A DNA stretch of 11,004 bases from JACPFV01 sp052386975 (GTDB lineage: Bacteria; Pseudomonadota; Gammaproteobacteria; Nevskiales; Nevskiaceae): contig JBQTJQ010000054.1 of NCBI GenBank assembly GCA_052386975.1, positions 1 through 11,004 on the forward strand, written 5' to 3'. The notes beneath the pieces were generated by a model, which ran no database searches, was not told the origin of the DNA, and was given only the letters and a program-made list of their open reading frames with translations. Within the stretch, counting starts at the first letter, position 1, and every line of letters begins with the position of its first letter. Positions 1 through 6,166 of the stretch are shown in pieces. The position numbers and the translations under genes are program-made.

Positions 1-1045
1 GACCTTCGCCAGGACCGACGAGCTGGTCGCGCTGGTGAAGGCGGCCGGCGAATCCGGCGGCGGCTACATCTCGCACATCCGCAGCGAGGGCAATCGCTTC
101 CTCGAGGCGCTGGACGAACTGATCGCCATCACGCGCGCGGCCGGCGTCCACGGCGAGGCCTACCACCTGAAGGCCGCCGGCAGGGCCAACTGGCCGAAGA
201 TGGCCCAGGCCATCGCGCGCATCGAGCGCGCGCGCCGCGAGGGTGTGTCGGTCGCCGCCAACATGTACGCCTACCCGGCCGGCGCCACCGGCCTCGACGC
301 GGCGATGCCGCCGTGGGTGCAGGAAGGCGGTCTCGATGCCTGGGTCGGGCGCCTGAAGGACCCGAAGGTCCGCGCGCGTGTCGCGAAAGAGATGCGCACG
401 CCGTCGGACAAGTGGGAAAGCCTGTACCTCGCGGCCGGCTCGCCGGATCGCATCCTGCTGCTCGGCTTCAAGAGCGATGCGCTCAAGCCGCTGACCGGCA
501 AGACCCTGGCGCAAGTGGCGAAGCAGCGCGGCAAGTCGCCCGAGGAGACGGCGATGGACCTCGTGGTCGAGGACCACAGCCGCGTGACCACCGCGTACTT
601 CCTGATGTCGGAGGAGAACGTGAAGCTCGGCCTGTCGCAGCCTTGGGTCAGCCTCGGCTCGGACGCCGAGGCGCCCGCGCCCGAGGGCGTGTTCCTGAAG
701 AGCAACGTGCATCCGCGCGCCTACGGCAACTTCGCGCGCTTCCTGGGCAAGTACGTGCGCGACGAGGGCGTGGCGACGCTGCCCGACGCAATCCGCCGCA
801 TGACGTCCCTGCCCGCGCGCAACTTCAAGCTGACGGATCGCGGCTGCCTCGCGGTGGGCTGCTTCGCCGACGTCGCCGTGTTCGACCCGGCCGCGATCCG
901 CGACCACGCGACCTTCGAGCGGCCGCACCAGCTCGCCACCGGCATGACACACGTGTTCGTCAACGGCGTGCAGGTGCTCAGCGACGGCGAGCACACCGGC
1001 GCCAAGCCGGGCCGCGTCGTGCGCGGGCCGGGCTACCGCAAATAA
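1..1045 (+). CDS. N-acyl-D-amino-acid deacylase / D-aminoacylase-type amidohydrolase (3' part only)
   Basis: The reading frame is open from base 2 to the TAA at 1043-1045, so about 347 residues of the C-terminal part are visible and the N-terminus lies outside the window. The protein looks like the COG3653 D-aminoacylase branch of the amidohydrolase superfamily, zinc enzymes that remove the acyl group from N-acyl-D-amino acids. Visible marks are HIRSEG (His about visible residue 25) and EAYHLKAAGRANW (His about 55), which match zinc-ligand regions, then the stretch AGATGLDAAMPPWVQEGG. LGSDAEAP follows, whose Asp (about 221, codon 662-664) fits the catalytic Asp of the family. The tail ADVAVFDPAAIRDHATFERP...VFVNG is the usual C-terminal beta-sandwich of amidohydrolases. 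Members are usually near 480-560 residues, so roughly the last two thirds is present. It converges on the oxidoreductase gene at 1106. The family call is strong; the exact substrate is unknown, and dihydroorotase-like or other acyl-amidase activity is possible. Confidence 0.88.
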   Translation, partial: TFARTDELVALVKAAGESGGGYISHIRSEGNRFLEALDELIAITRAAGVHGEAYHLKAAGRANWPKMAQAIARIERARREGVSVAANMYAYPAGATGLDAAMPPWVQEGGLDAWVGRLKDPKVRARVAKEMRTPSDKWESLYLAAGSPDRILLLGFKSDALKPLTGKTLAQVAKQRGKSPEETAMDLVVEDHSRVTTAYFLMSEENVKLGLSQPWVSLGSDAEAPAPEGVFLKSNVHPRAYGNFARFLGKYVRDEGVATLPDAIRRMTSLPARNFKLTDRGCLAVGCFADVAVFDPAAIRDHATFERPHQLATGMTHVFVNGVQVLSDGEHTGAKPGRVVRGPGYRK

Positions 1046-1107
1046 ATGGGGTCAGGTTCATTTTCCCCGGTCGCCTTCGCCGGAAAATGAACCTGACCCC
1101 ATTATTT
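1040..1107. repeat. Long inverted repeat between convergent genes; probable bidirectional terminator / mobile-type palindrome
   Basis: The arms 1045-1066 and 1082-1103 are perfect 22-bp reverse complements, with the core GGGGTCAGGTTCATTTTCC, and enclose a 15-nt loop. With one unpaired A (1046) the arms extend to 1040-1066 and 1082-1107, since both outer ends read AAATAA then TGGGG. Both flanking genes terminate in these ends: TAA at 1043-1045 for the deacylase, and TAA at 1108-1106 (minus strand) for the oxidoreductase. The hairpin occupies the whole intergenic gap and has A/T-rich flanks, so it could stop transcription from both sides. From memory, GGGGTCAG...TTTTC palindromes recur between genes in many proteobacterial genomes, sometimes near Y1-type (REP-associated) transposases. 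That link is not verifiable here. Confidence 0.85.
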
Positions 1108-2110
1108 AGAGGCGCACCAGCTGCTTGCCGACGTTGGCGCCCGTGAACAGGCGCGCCAGCGCCTCCGGCGCCTGCTCGAGGCCCTCGACGATGTCCACTT
1201 CACTGCGCACGCGCCCTTCGCCGACCCACTGGCCCAGTTGGCGGGCCGCGTCCGTGAAACGCGCCGTGTAGTCGGTGACCAGGATGCCCTCCATCCGCGC
1301 GCGCACCACCATCAGGCGGTTGTAGTTGCGCAGCGGCGGCGTGTGCTCGAGGTCGTTGTAGACCGAAATCGCGCCGCACATGACCACGCGCGCGCGCGGC
1401 GCGAGGTGCAGCAGCACGGTGTCGAGCGTCTCGCCGCCGACGTTGTCGAAGAACACGTCGATGCCGCGTGGGAACAGCTCCTTCAGGCGTACCGGCAGGT
1501 TGCCGCCGCGGTGGTCGATGGAGGCGTCGAGGCCGAGCTCGCGCGTCAGGAACTCGCACTTCTTCGGTCCGCCGGCGATGCCGACCACGCGCGCGCCGTG
1601 GATCTTCGCGATCTGCGCCGCCACCGAGCCGGTCGCGCCGGCCGCGCCCGACACCAGCACGTGCTGCCCGGCCTGCACCGCGCCGACCTCGACCATTCCG
1701 TAGTAGGCCGTCAGGCCGGTCAGGCCGAGCGCCGACAGGCACAGCGGGATCGGCACGCCTGGCGGCAGCTTCGACACGTCGACGAAGCCGCGCCCGTCGC
1801 TCAGCGCGTAGTCCTGCCACCCGAACATGCCGAAGACGACGTCGCCTTGCTTGAACTGCGCGTGGCGCGAGGCGACCACCTGCCCGGCCGCCCCGGCGCG
1901 CATGGTCTCGCCGATGGCGATCTTCGGCACGTAGCTGTCGCGCGCCAGCCAGCTGCGCTGCGCCGGGTCGCACGACAGGTACAGGTTGCGCACCACGAAC
2001 TCGCCGTCGCCCGGCTGCGGCAGCGGCTCCTCGCGCAACTCGAAGTCGGCGCGCCGCGGCATGCCCTGCGGCCGCTCGCGCAGCACCCACCGGCGGTTGG
2101 TCGCCGCCAC
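1106..2110 (-). CDS. MDR-family NADP-dependent oxidoreductase (CurA/PTGR-like, zinc-free)
   Basis: This 334-residue protein belongs to the medium-chain dehydrogenase/reductase superfamily, in the branch of NADPH-dependent alkenal/one reductases and prostaglandin reductases that reduce the C=C bond of alpha,beta-unsaturated ketones or aldehydes in the cytoplasm. The N-terminal GroES-like half carries YLSCDPAQRSWL (44-55), the counterpart of the LSxDPYMR signature. The Rossmann half has SGAAGATGSVAAQIAK (154-169). KK at 183-184 lies where this branch contacts the NADPH 2'-phosphate, and DVFFDNVGG (218-226) is also typical. No zinc-binding cysteine pattern is seen. The length is normal for the family. 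The GTG start at 2110-2108 is chosen because NRRWVLRERPQGMP aligns with the usual N-terminus. It begins one base after the TAG of the upstream ABM gene and has no clear ribosome binding site, which suggests translational coupling. It is the last gene of the receptor-led unit. The physiological substrate is unknown. Confidence 0.9.
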   Translation of the reverse strand: MAATNRRWVLRERPQGMPRRADFELREEPLPQPGDGEFVVRNLYLSCDPAQRSWLARDSYVPKIAIGETMRAGAAGQVVASRHAQFKQGDVVFGMFGWQDYALSDGRGFVDVSKLPPGVPIPLCLSALGLTGLTAYYGMVEVGAVQAGQHVLVSGAAGATGSVAAQIAKIHGARVVGIAGGPKKCEFLTRELGLDASIDHRGGNLPVRLKELFPRGIDVFFDNVGGETLDTVLLHLAPRARVVMCGAISVYNDLEHTPPLRNYNRLMVVRARMEGILVTDYTARFTDAARQLGQWVGEGRVRSEVDIVEGLEQAPEALARLFTGANVGKQLVRL

Positions 2111-2111
2111 G

Positions 2112-2417
2112 CTAGAGCGCCTGGTAGAACGTGTAGTCGGAGCGCTCGACCAGCGCGTGCAGCTGCGCCGGCAGGCGGGCTCCTGCCGGCGGGTCGCCGA
2201 AGTGCTTCTTCATGTTCACCACGTGCGCACCGAGGTGCTCCTGGTCGCGCCACTGCTCGAACAGCGCCCAGCGCGCCGGGTTCTCCTTCTCCTGCATGAA
2301 GGTATAGGCCACCGCGCGGTCCTCGTCGCGGCTGACGCGCTGCATGCGCGCGAGCAGCTCGCGCAGCGGCGCCTCCTGGCCCGGCTTGCCGGTGCAGTAG
2401 AACAGGACCGTGATCAC
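2112..2417 (-). CDS. Small ABM-domain protein (putative quinol/antibiotic biosynthesis monooxygenase-like)
   Basis: This 101-residue cytoplasmic protein has the look of the antibiotic-biosynthesis-monooxygenase (dimeric ferredoxin-like alpha/beta barrel) family. It opens with a beta strand ITVLFYCTGKPGQ, followed by a helix EAPLRELLARMQRVSRDE, a strand AVAYTFMQEKENPARWALFEQW and the helix DQEHLGAHVVNMKKHF. The EQWRDQEHLGAH segment (Trp then His in the second helix) is typical of YgiN-like members. Some relatives oxidise quinols or polyketides without cofactor, and others have no known activity, so no reaction can be assigned. The GTG start at 2417-2415 is the only reasonable one, as the first internal Met is residue 25. 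It starts 28 nt after the receptor's stop, and that gap is almost entirely a REP-like hairpin. The nearest Shine-Dalgarno-like GAAGG lies 10 nt upstream inside that repeat. It ends one base before the oxidoreductase start. Confidence 0.8.
   Translation of the reverse strand: MITVLFYCTGKPGQEAPLRELLARMQRVSRDEDRAVAYTFMQEKENPARWALFEQWRDQEHLGAHVVNMKKHFGDPPAGARLPAQLHALVERSDYTFYQAL
2166..2191. other. Strong hairpin inside the ABM coding region
   Basis: Bases 2166-2175 and 2182-2191 form a perfect 10-bp GC-rich stem with a 6-nt loop. It lies near the 3' end of the ABM gene and encodes the GDPPAGARLP region. It could slow ribosomes or stabilise the transcript ahead of the coupled oxidoreductase start about 60 nt downstream. 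It may equally be a chance result of high GC content. Confidence 0.4.
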
Positions 2418-2419
2418 CG

Positions 2420-2440
2420 CAGGAGCGCCTTCAGGCGCGC
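2420..2440. repeat. REP-like palindrome, copy 1 (GTAG-type, degenerate head)
   Basis: Bases 2421-2439 read AGGAGCGCCTTCAGGCGCG and are identical to 7322-7340. A GCGCC stem (2425-2429) pairs with GGCGC (2434-2438) around a TTCA loop. The sequence resembles the GTAGGAGCG...CGCGAC repeats described in Stenotrophomonas/Xanthomonas (GTAG-type REP, SMAG elements), with the head here degenerated to GCAG. It starts five bases beyond the receptor's last codon and fills the gap before the ABM gene. Confidence 0.7.
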
Positions 2441-2445
2441 CCGGT

Positions 2446-4734
2446 TCAGAAGTTCCATGAGAGCTCGGCGCCGAACGTGCGCGGCGCGTTGTAGTTGCGG
2501 TTGCCCAGCCCGAACACGCCGATGTCGAGGCCCTGCGACACGTACAGCTCGTCGGTCAGGTTGCGGCCCCACAGCGCGAACTCCCAGGTGCGCTCCGGGG
2601 ACAACGCCGACAGGCGCGCGTTGACGATCGTGTACGCGTCCGACTTGATCCACGGATCGTTGGTCGCTTCCTTGAAGGTCTCCGACGCGTAGTGCGCGTC
2701 GGCCTGCATCGCCGCGAGGAAGCCCGCCACCGGCATTTCGTAGCGAGCCTTCGCCATCCAGGTCTGCTCCGGCGAATTGGGCAGCTCGTTGCCCTTCGGC
2801 ACCGGGTTGCCGTCGGGCCCGGTGAAGGTGCCAAGCTCCGTGCGCAGCAGGCCGTAACCGCCGGCCAGCGTCAGGCCGTCGAGCGCGCGCCAGATCACCT
2901 CGACGTCGAGGCCCCGGGTCTCGGCCTCGTCGACATTGCCGATGTACTGCGCCGGCGCGCCGCCCGCGCGCATGAAGGTCTGCTTGTCCTGGTAGTCGTA
3001 CAGGAACACGCTGGTGTTGAGGCTCAGCGTCCCGCCCGCCTTGTAGCCGGCTTCGTACGCCAGCAGCTCTTCGGGCTTGTACGGCGCCAGCTGGCTCTGG
3101 TCGTTGGTGATGCCGGAGAAGTAGCCGCCGCTCTTCACGCCCCTGGAGACGTTGCCGTAGAGCAGCTGGGCGGAGCCGGGCTTGTAGTTGAGGCCGGCCT
3201 TCCACGACCAGTTCTGGTCCTCGATCGAGGAATCCTCGAACGTGACCAGCGGTGTGGGGGCCCAGGTGGTGCCGCCCACGTAGTCGCGTGACTCGTCCGT
3301 GTAGCGCAAGCCCGTGGTCACGCTGAGCCGCTCGTTCAGGCTCCAGTCGGTGTTGGCGAACACCGCGGCCGAGTCGCTCTGCTGGTCGGCGTTGATCAAC
3401 GACGAGTTGAGCCCGAAGCCCGCCAGGGCCGGGTTGTCCTGGTGGCGGCCCTGAGTCTCGACCGTGATGTCGTCGCGGCCGTAGAACAGGCCGACCAGCC
3501 ACTGCACCGTGCCGGACGTTCCAGCCAGCCGCACTTCCTGCGTGACCTGCTTGACCGTGTCGGCCTGCATGAAGTTGAACTGGTCGCCGGGGGTGCCGTC
3601 CACGTCGATGTGGAACTGGCGTTCGAAGTCCACGTGGCCGGTGACCGAGGTCAGCGTGCCGAAGCCGAGGTCCCAGTCGACCAGCAGCGTTTCCGCGGTC
3701 TGGTCGATGTCATACGGGAAGTCGCCGCGGTAGTGGCCCGTGTACGGATCGCCGTCGCTGTCGACGTAGCCGGCGTAGTCGGTGCAATTGGCCGGATCCG
3801 GCGGCTGGCAGGTGCCCGGCGCCGGGTTGAACGTGCCGAACATCTCGGGCTGGCCCATCTCGGAGCGCTGCCGCAGGCTCTCGACCTTCAGGTCGAGGTT
3901 GAACGCCTCGTTCGGCTGCCAGGCCAGTCGCGCGCGGCCGGATGCGACGTCGCGCAGGCCGATGTCGCGCACCACCGGGTCGGTGCTGGCGTAGCTGCCG
4001 GCGGCATAGGTGTCGTTCTCGCCGACGCGGCTGTCCCACAGGCCCTGGTCCTGCCGGATAAACTTGCCGGCGAAGCGCAGCGCGACGGTGTCGCCCAGCG
4101 GCTGGTTGTGCATGGCCTCGATGTCGGTGGTCTCGTACGCGCCGTAGCCGAACCGCACGTAGGACTCGCGGTTCCAGTTCGGCGCGGCGCTCAGCACGTT
4201 GATCGCGCCGGCGGTCGAGTTGCGGCCATAGAGCGTGCCCTGCGGGCCCTTCAGCACTTCGATGCGCTGCACGTCGTACAGGTCGAAGCTCATCAGGCCC
4301 AGCGAGCTCAGCGTGACCTGGTCGACGTAGATGCCGGCCGCCGGGCTGTTGGTCGACGAGAAGTCGTCGAGGCCGACGCCGCGGATCGACACCACCGGGA
4401 TCGCGCCGGGCACCTGCTCCTTGATGTCGACGTTACTGACGTAGCTGGCGAGGTCGCGCACCTGCTCGATGCGCGTGTTGCGCACGTCGTCGCGCGTGAC
4501 CGCGGAGACGTTGATCGGCACGTCGGTCAGCCGCTGCACGCGCTTCTGCGCGGTGACGGTGATCGCCTCGAACTCGACCGCGGCATTCTGCGCCTCGTCG
4601 GCGGCCTGCTCTTCCGTGGCCGCCGCCGGCGGCTCCGCCGGGGCTGCCGTTTGTTCCTGCTGCGCCGCGGCCACCGCGCCCCATGCGACCAGCACGCCTA
4701 TCACCATCGACTGCACTGCGCTACGAAACCCCAT
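2446..4734 (-). CDS. TonB-dependent outer-membrane receptor
   Basis: This is an outer-membrane active transporter powered by TonB-ExbBD. From the start at 4734-4732 the protein has 762 residues, normal for the family. It opens with a signal peptide (MGFRSAVQ, a hydrophobic core, then AVAAAQQ with likely cleavage after AAA) and an Ala/Glu-rich linker. A TonB-box-like FEAITVTAQKR (about 55-65) comes next, then the plug domain (about 70-180) with VLKGPQGTLYGRNSTAGAIN, and a long beta-barrel ending in SWNF. The terminal Phe is typical for insertion by the BAM machinery. An in-frame ATG lies 9 nt upstream (4743), but AGGAGG (4749-4744) touches it directly. The same AGGAGG is 9 nt from ATG 4734, so I prefer 4734. 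A GGAG further up could serve 4743. The loop region GTCQPPDPANC holds a likely disulfide pair. It is the first gene of a leftward unit and divergent from the TetR gene. The ligand is not evident: no siderophore-specific sign is seen, and such receptors beside catabolic genes often import organic substrates. Confidence 0.95.
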   Translation of the reverse strand: MGFRSAVQSMVIGVLVAWGAVAAAQQEQTAAPAEPPAAATEEQAADEAQNAAVEFEAITVTAQKRVQRLTDVPINVSAVTRDDVRNTRIEQVRDLASYVSNVDIKEQVPGAIPVVSIRGVGLDDFSSTNSPAAGIYVDQVTLSSLGLMSFDLYDVQRIEVLKGPQGTLYGRNSTAGAINVLSAAPNWNRESYVRFGYGAYETTDIEAMHNQPLGDTVALRFAGKFIRQDQGLWDSRVGENDTYAAGSYASTDPVVRDIGLRDVASGRARLAWQPNEAFNLDLKVESLRQRSEMGQPEMFGTFNPAPGTCQPPDPANCTDYAGYVDSDGDPYTGHYRGDFPYDIDQTAETLLVDWDLGFGTLTSVTGHVDFERQFHIDVDGTPGDQFNFMQADTVKQVTQEVRLAGTSGTVQWLVGLFYGRDDITVETQGRHQDNPALAGFGLNSSLINADQQSDSAAVFANTDWSLNERLSVTTGLRYTDESRDYVGGTTWAPTPLVTFEDSSIEDQNWSWKAGLNYKPGSAQLLYGNVSRGVKSGGYFSGITNDQSQLAPYKPEELLAYEAGYKAGGTLSLNTSVFLYDYQDKQTFMRAGGAPAQYIGNVDEAETRGLDVEVIWRALDGLTLAGGYGLLRTELGTFTGPDGNPVPKGNELPNSPEQTWMAKARYEMPVAGFLAAMQADAHYASETFKEATNDPWIKSDAYTIVNARLSALSPERTWEFALWGRNLTDELYVSQGLDIGVFGLGNRNYNAPRTFGAELSWNF

Positions 4735-4743
4735 GACCGTCAT

Positions 4744-4749
4744 CCTCCT
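4744..4749 (-). promoter_or_regulatory. Ribosome binding site deciding the receptor start
   Basis: AGGAGG on the minus strand abuts ATG 4743 with no spacer but lies 9 nt before the in-frame ATG 4734. This spacing favours the shorter signal peptide beginning MGFRSAVQ. Confidence 0.6.
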
Positions 4750-4821
4750 CGCTCCGCGCTCGGCGCGGAAATGTCCGCTCCACCCTCGGGTCCCTCTTGT
4801 TTTGACATCCGGGTATTTGAT

Positions 4822-4849
4822 TTGACAATTGCGTATGCATTGATATCAT
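4822..4849 (+). promoter_or_regulatory. Candidate sigma70 promoter for the TetR unit
   Basis: A perfect TTGACA (4822-4827), a 16-nt spacer and TATCAT (4844-4849) with an extended -10 TGA (4841-4843) form a strong predicted promoter in an AT-rich island within GC-rich DNA. Initiation would be near 4856, about 45 nt before the GTG start. A ribosome binding site AGGAGG is at 4890-4895, five bases before that GTG. Confidence 0.65.
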
Positions 4850-4869
4850 CGTGTCAGTGCGGTTGTCAA
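4840..4869 (-). promoter_or_regulatory. Candidate sigma70 promoter for the receptor unit
   Basis: On the minus strand TTGACA (4869-4864) is followed after 18 nt by TATCAA (4845-4840), preceded by TGA (extended -10 TGn). Transcription would begin near 4833, giving a leader of about 100 nt to the ATG at 4734. The -10 box overlaps that of the opposite promoter on the palindrome TGATATCA. Confidence 0.5.
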
Positions 4870-4900
4870 CCCGGCCCGCCAGGGCCCCCAGGAGGCAGCG

Positions 4901-6166
4901 GTGGCGAAGTCAGCGGTGAAGACCCAGGAAGCAGGCCCGAAACTCGACCTGCGCAACGACCGCCTGAATGCCCTGCTCGACGCCGCCGCCGCCGAATTCA
5001 ACCTCTACGGCGTGGCCGGCGCCTCGCTGTCGCGCATCACGCGTAGCGTCGGCCTGACGCGCGCGGCGCTCTATTACTACGTCGACTCGCGCGAGGACCT
5101 CGCCTTCCGCTGCTACCGGCGTGCCTGCCGCGTCATGGCCGACGACCTCGCCGCCGCCAAGCGCGCCGGCGCCGATGGCCTGGCCCGCGTGCGCGGCTTC
5201 ATCGAGCGCACGCTCGACCCGGCGCGGCCGGCAGGCGTGGTGCTGACCGACGTGGCCTGTCTCGACGAGGCGCGTCGCGTCGAGATCGAGGCGATCCACG
5301 GCCGCAACGCCGCCGACCTCGAGCGCTTCATCCGGGACGGCATCCGCGACGGCTCGGTGCGGGAGTGCGACGCCGAGGTCGCGGCGCAGGCCATCCTCGG
5401 CATGGTGTTCTGGGCCCCGCTGGCCGGCGAATGGACGCCCGGCGCCGGCGAGGACGTGCGCCGCCACGCCGCGCACAGCATCGCCGAGCTGGTCAGCGAC
5501 GGCGTCGCCGCCGACCCGGACGCGCCGGTCGAATGCCCGCTCGAGGTCGCCGCGCTCGCCTTCCGCCCCGGCAACGCCTTCGACCGCGAGGCCGCGGCCG
5601 CGATCAAGGTCGACCTGCTGACGCGCGCCGCCTCGCGCCTGTTCAACCGCCGCGGCATCGACGGCACCTCGCTTGACGAGGTGACGCAGGAGCTCGGCGC
5701 CACCAAGGGCGCGTTCTACCAGTACTTCCGCGACAAGGACACGCTGGTGGTCGAGTGCCACAAGCGCTCGCAGCGCCTGTCGGTCGCCATCGCCGACGCC
5801 GCCGAGAAGCTCGGCCGCAACGGCAAGGAGCGCGGCCTCATCGGCCTGCACCTGCTGACCCAGGCCTACGCCTCGGACCTCGCGCCGCTGGCGCCCTTGA
5901 CCGGCCTCGAGGCGCTGCCGGCCAAGGCGCGCGGCCCGATCCTGAAGCGCGCGATGGACCTGCAGCAGCGCTACGAGCGCTTCAGCCGCGACGGCGTGGC
6001 CGACAGGAGCTACCGCCCGTTCGAGGTGCGCACGCTGTCCACCACGGGCGCCGGCGTGTTCTCGTGGATCCCGCGCTGGCGCCGTGACGACGACCCGCGC
6101 CCGGCGCGCGCCATTGCCGACGAGATGGTCGCGCTGTTCGCGCGCGGCCTGCGGAGCCGCCCATGA
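4901..6166 (+). CDS. Double-domain TetR-family transcriptional regulator
   Basis: At 421 residues this is about twice the usual 190-220 of a TetR regulator, and it contains two complete TetR_N helix-turn-helix domains. The first, about 20-70, holds ASLSRITRSVGLTRAALYYYVDSREDL. The second, about 236-285, holads TSLDEVTQELGATKGAFYQYF and DKDTL. Each is followed by a helical region (about 72-200 and 286-415) where ligand-binding and dimerisation domains normally lie. A Pro/Ala-rich linker near 200-230 joins the halves. The protein therefore looks like a fused tandem regulator rather than a readthrough error, since the frame is open throughout. It starts at GTG 4901, after AGGAGG at 4890-4895. 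It overlaps the next gene by ATGA (6163-6166). It is divergent from the receptor and probably regulates itself, the receptor unit and the downstream hydrolase. The effector may be an acyl-CoA or the imported substrate, as in many catabolic TetR proteins, but this is inference. Confidence 0.92.
   Translation: MAKSAVKTQEAGPKLDLRNDRLNALLDAAAAEFNLYGVAGASLSRITRSVGLTRAALYYYVDSREDLAFRCYRRACRVMADDLAAAKRAGADGLARVRGFIERTLDPARPAGVVLTDVACLDEARRVEIEAIHGRNAADLERFIRDGIRDGSVRECDAEVAAQAILGMVFWAPLAGEWTPGAGEDVRRHAAHSIAELVSDGVAADPDAPVECPLEVAALAFRPGNAFDREAAAAIKVDLLTRAASRLFNRRGIDGTSLDEVTQELGATKGAFYQYFRDKDTLVVECHKRSQRLSVAIADAAEKLGRNGKERGLIGLHLLTQAYASDLAPLAPLTGLEALPAKARGPILKRAMDLQQRYERFSRDGVADRSYRPFEVRTLSTTGAGVFSWIPRWRRDDDPRPARAIADEMVALFARGLRSRP

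Larger units (their letters stand above)
4801..4870. promoter_or_regulatory. Candidate operator region with repeated TTGACA/TGTCAA half-sites
   Basis: TTTGACA occurs at 4801-4807 and 4821-4827, exactly 20 bp apart. The inverted form TTGTCAA is at 4863-4869, and TGTCA also occurs at 4852-4856. The perfect 8-bp palindrome TGATATCA (4841-4848) lies near the middle. TetR-family proteins usually bind palindromes that overlap their own and the divergent promoter, so this is the natural site for the adjacent regulator. Part of the repetition is explained by the two -35 boxes. Confidence 0.45.

Noticed and set aside
1040..1107. Integration site or insertion-sequence terminal repeats
   Set aside because: The arms enclose only 15 bases, with no transposase and no target duplication visible. 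A palindrome or terminator explains it better.
4802..4830. A third TTGACA at 4802-4807 as a further promoter
   Set aside because: At 17-nt spacing the -10 position reads ACAATT, a poor match. It is more likely part of a regulatory repeat.
3442..5046. A 534-codon plus-strand open frame opposite the TonB receptor, running into the TetR gene
   Set aside because: It is antisense to a clear receptor gene, has a low-complexity Ala/Arg/Val/Asp-rich translation, and crosses the promoter gap. Such frames are expected in GC-rich DNA.
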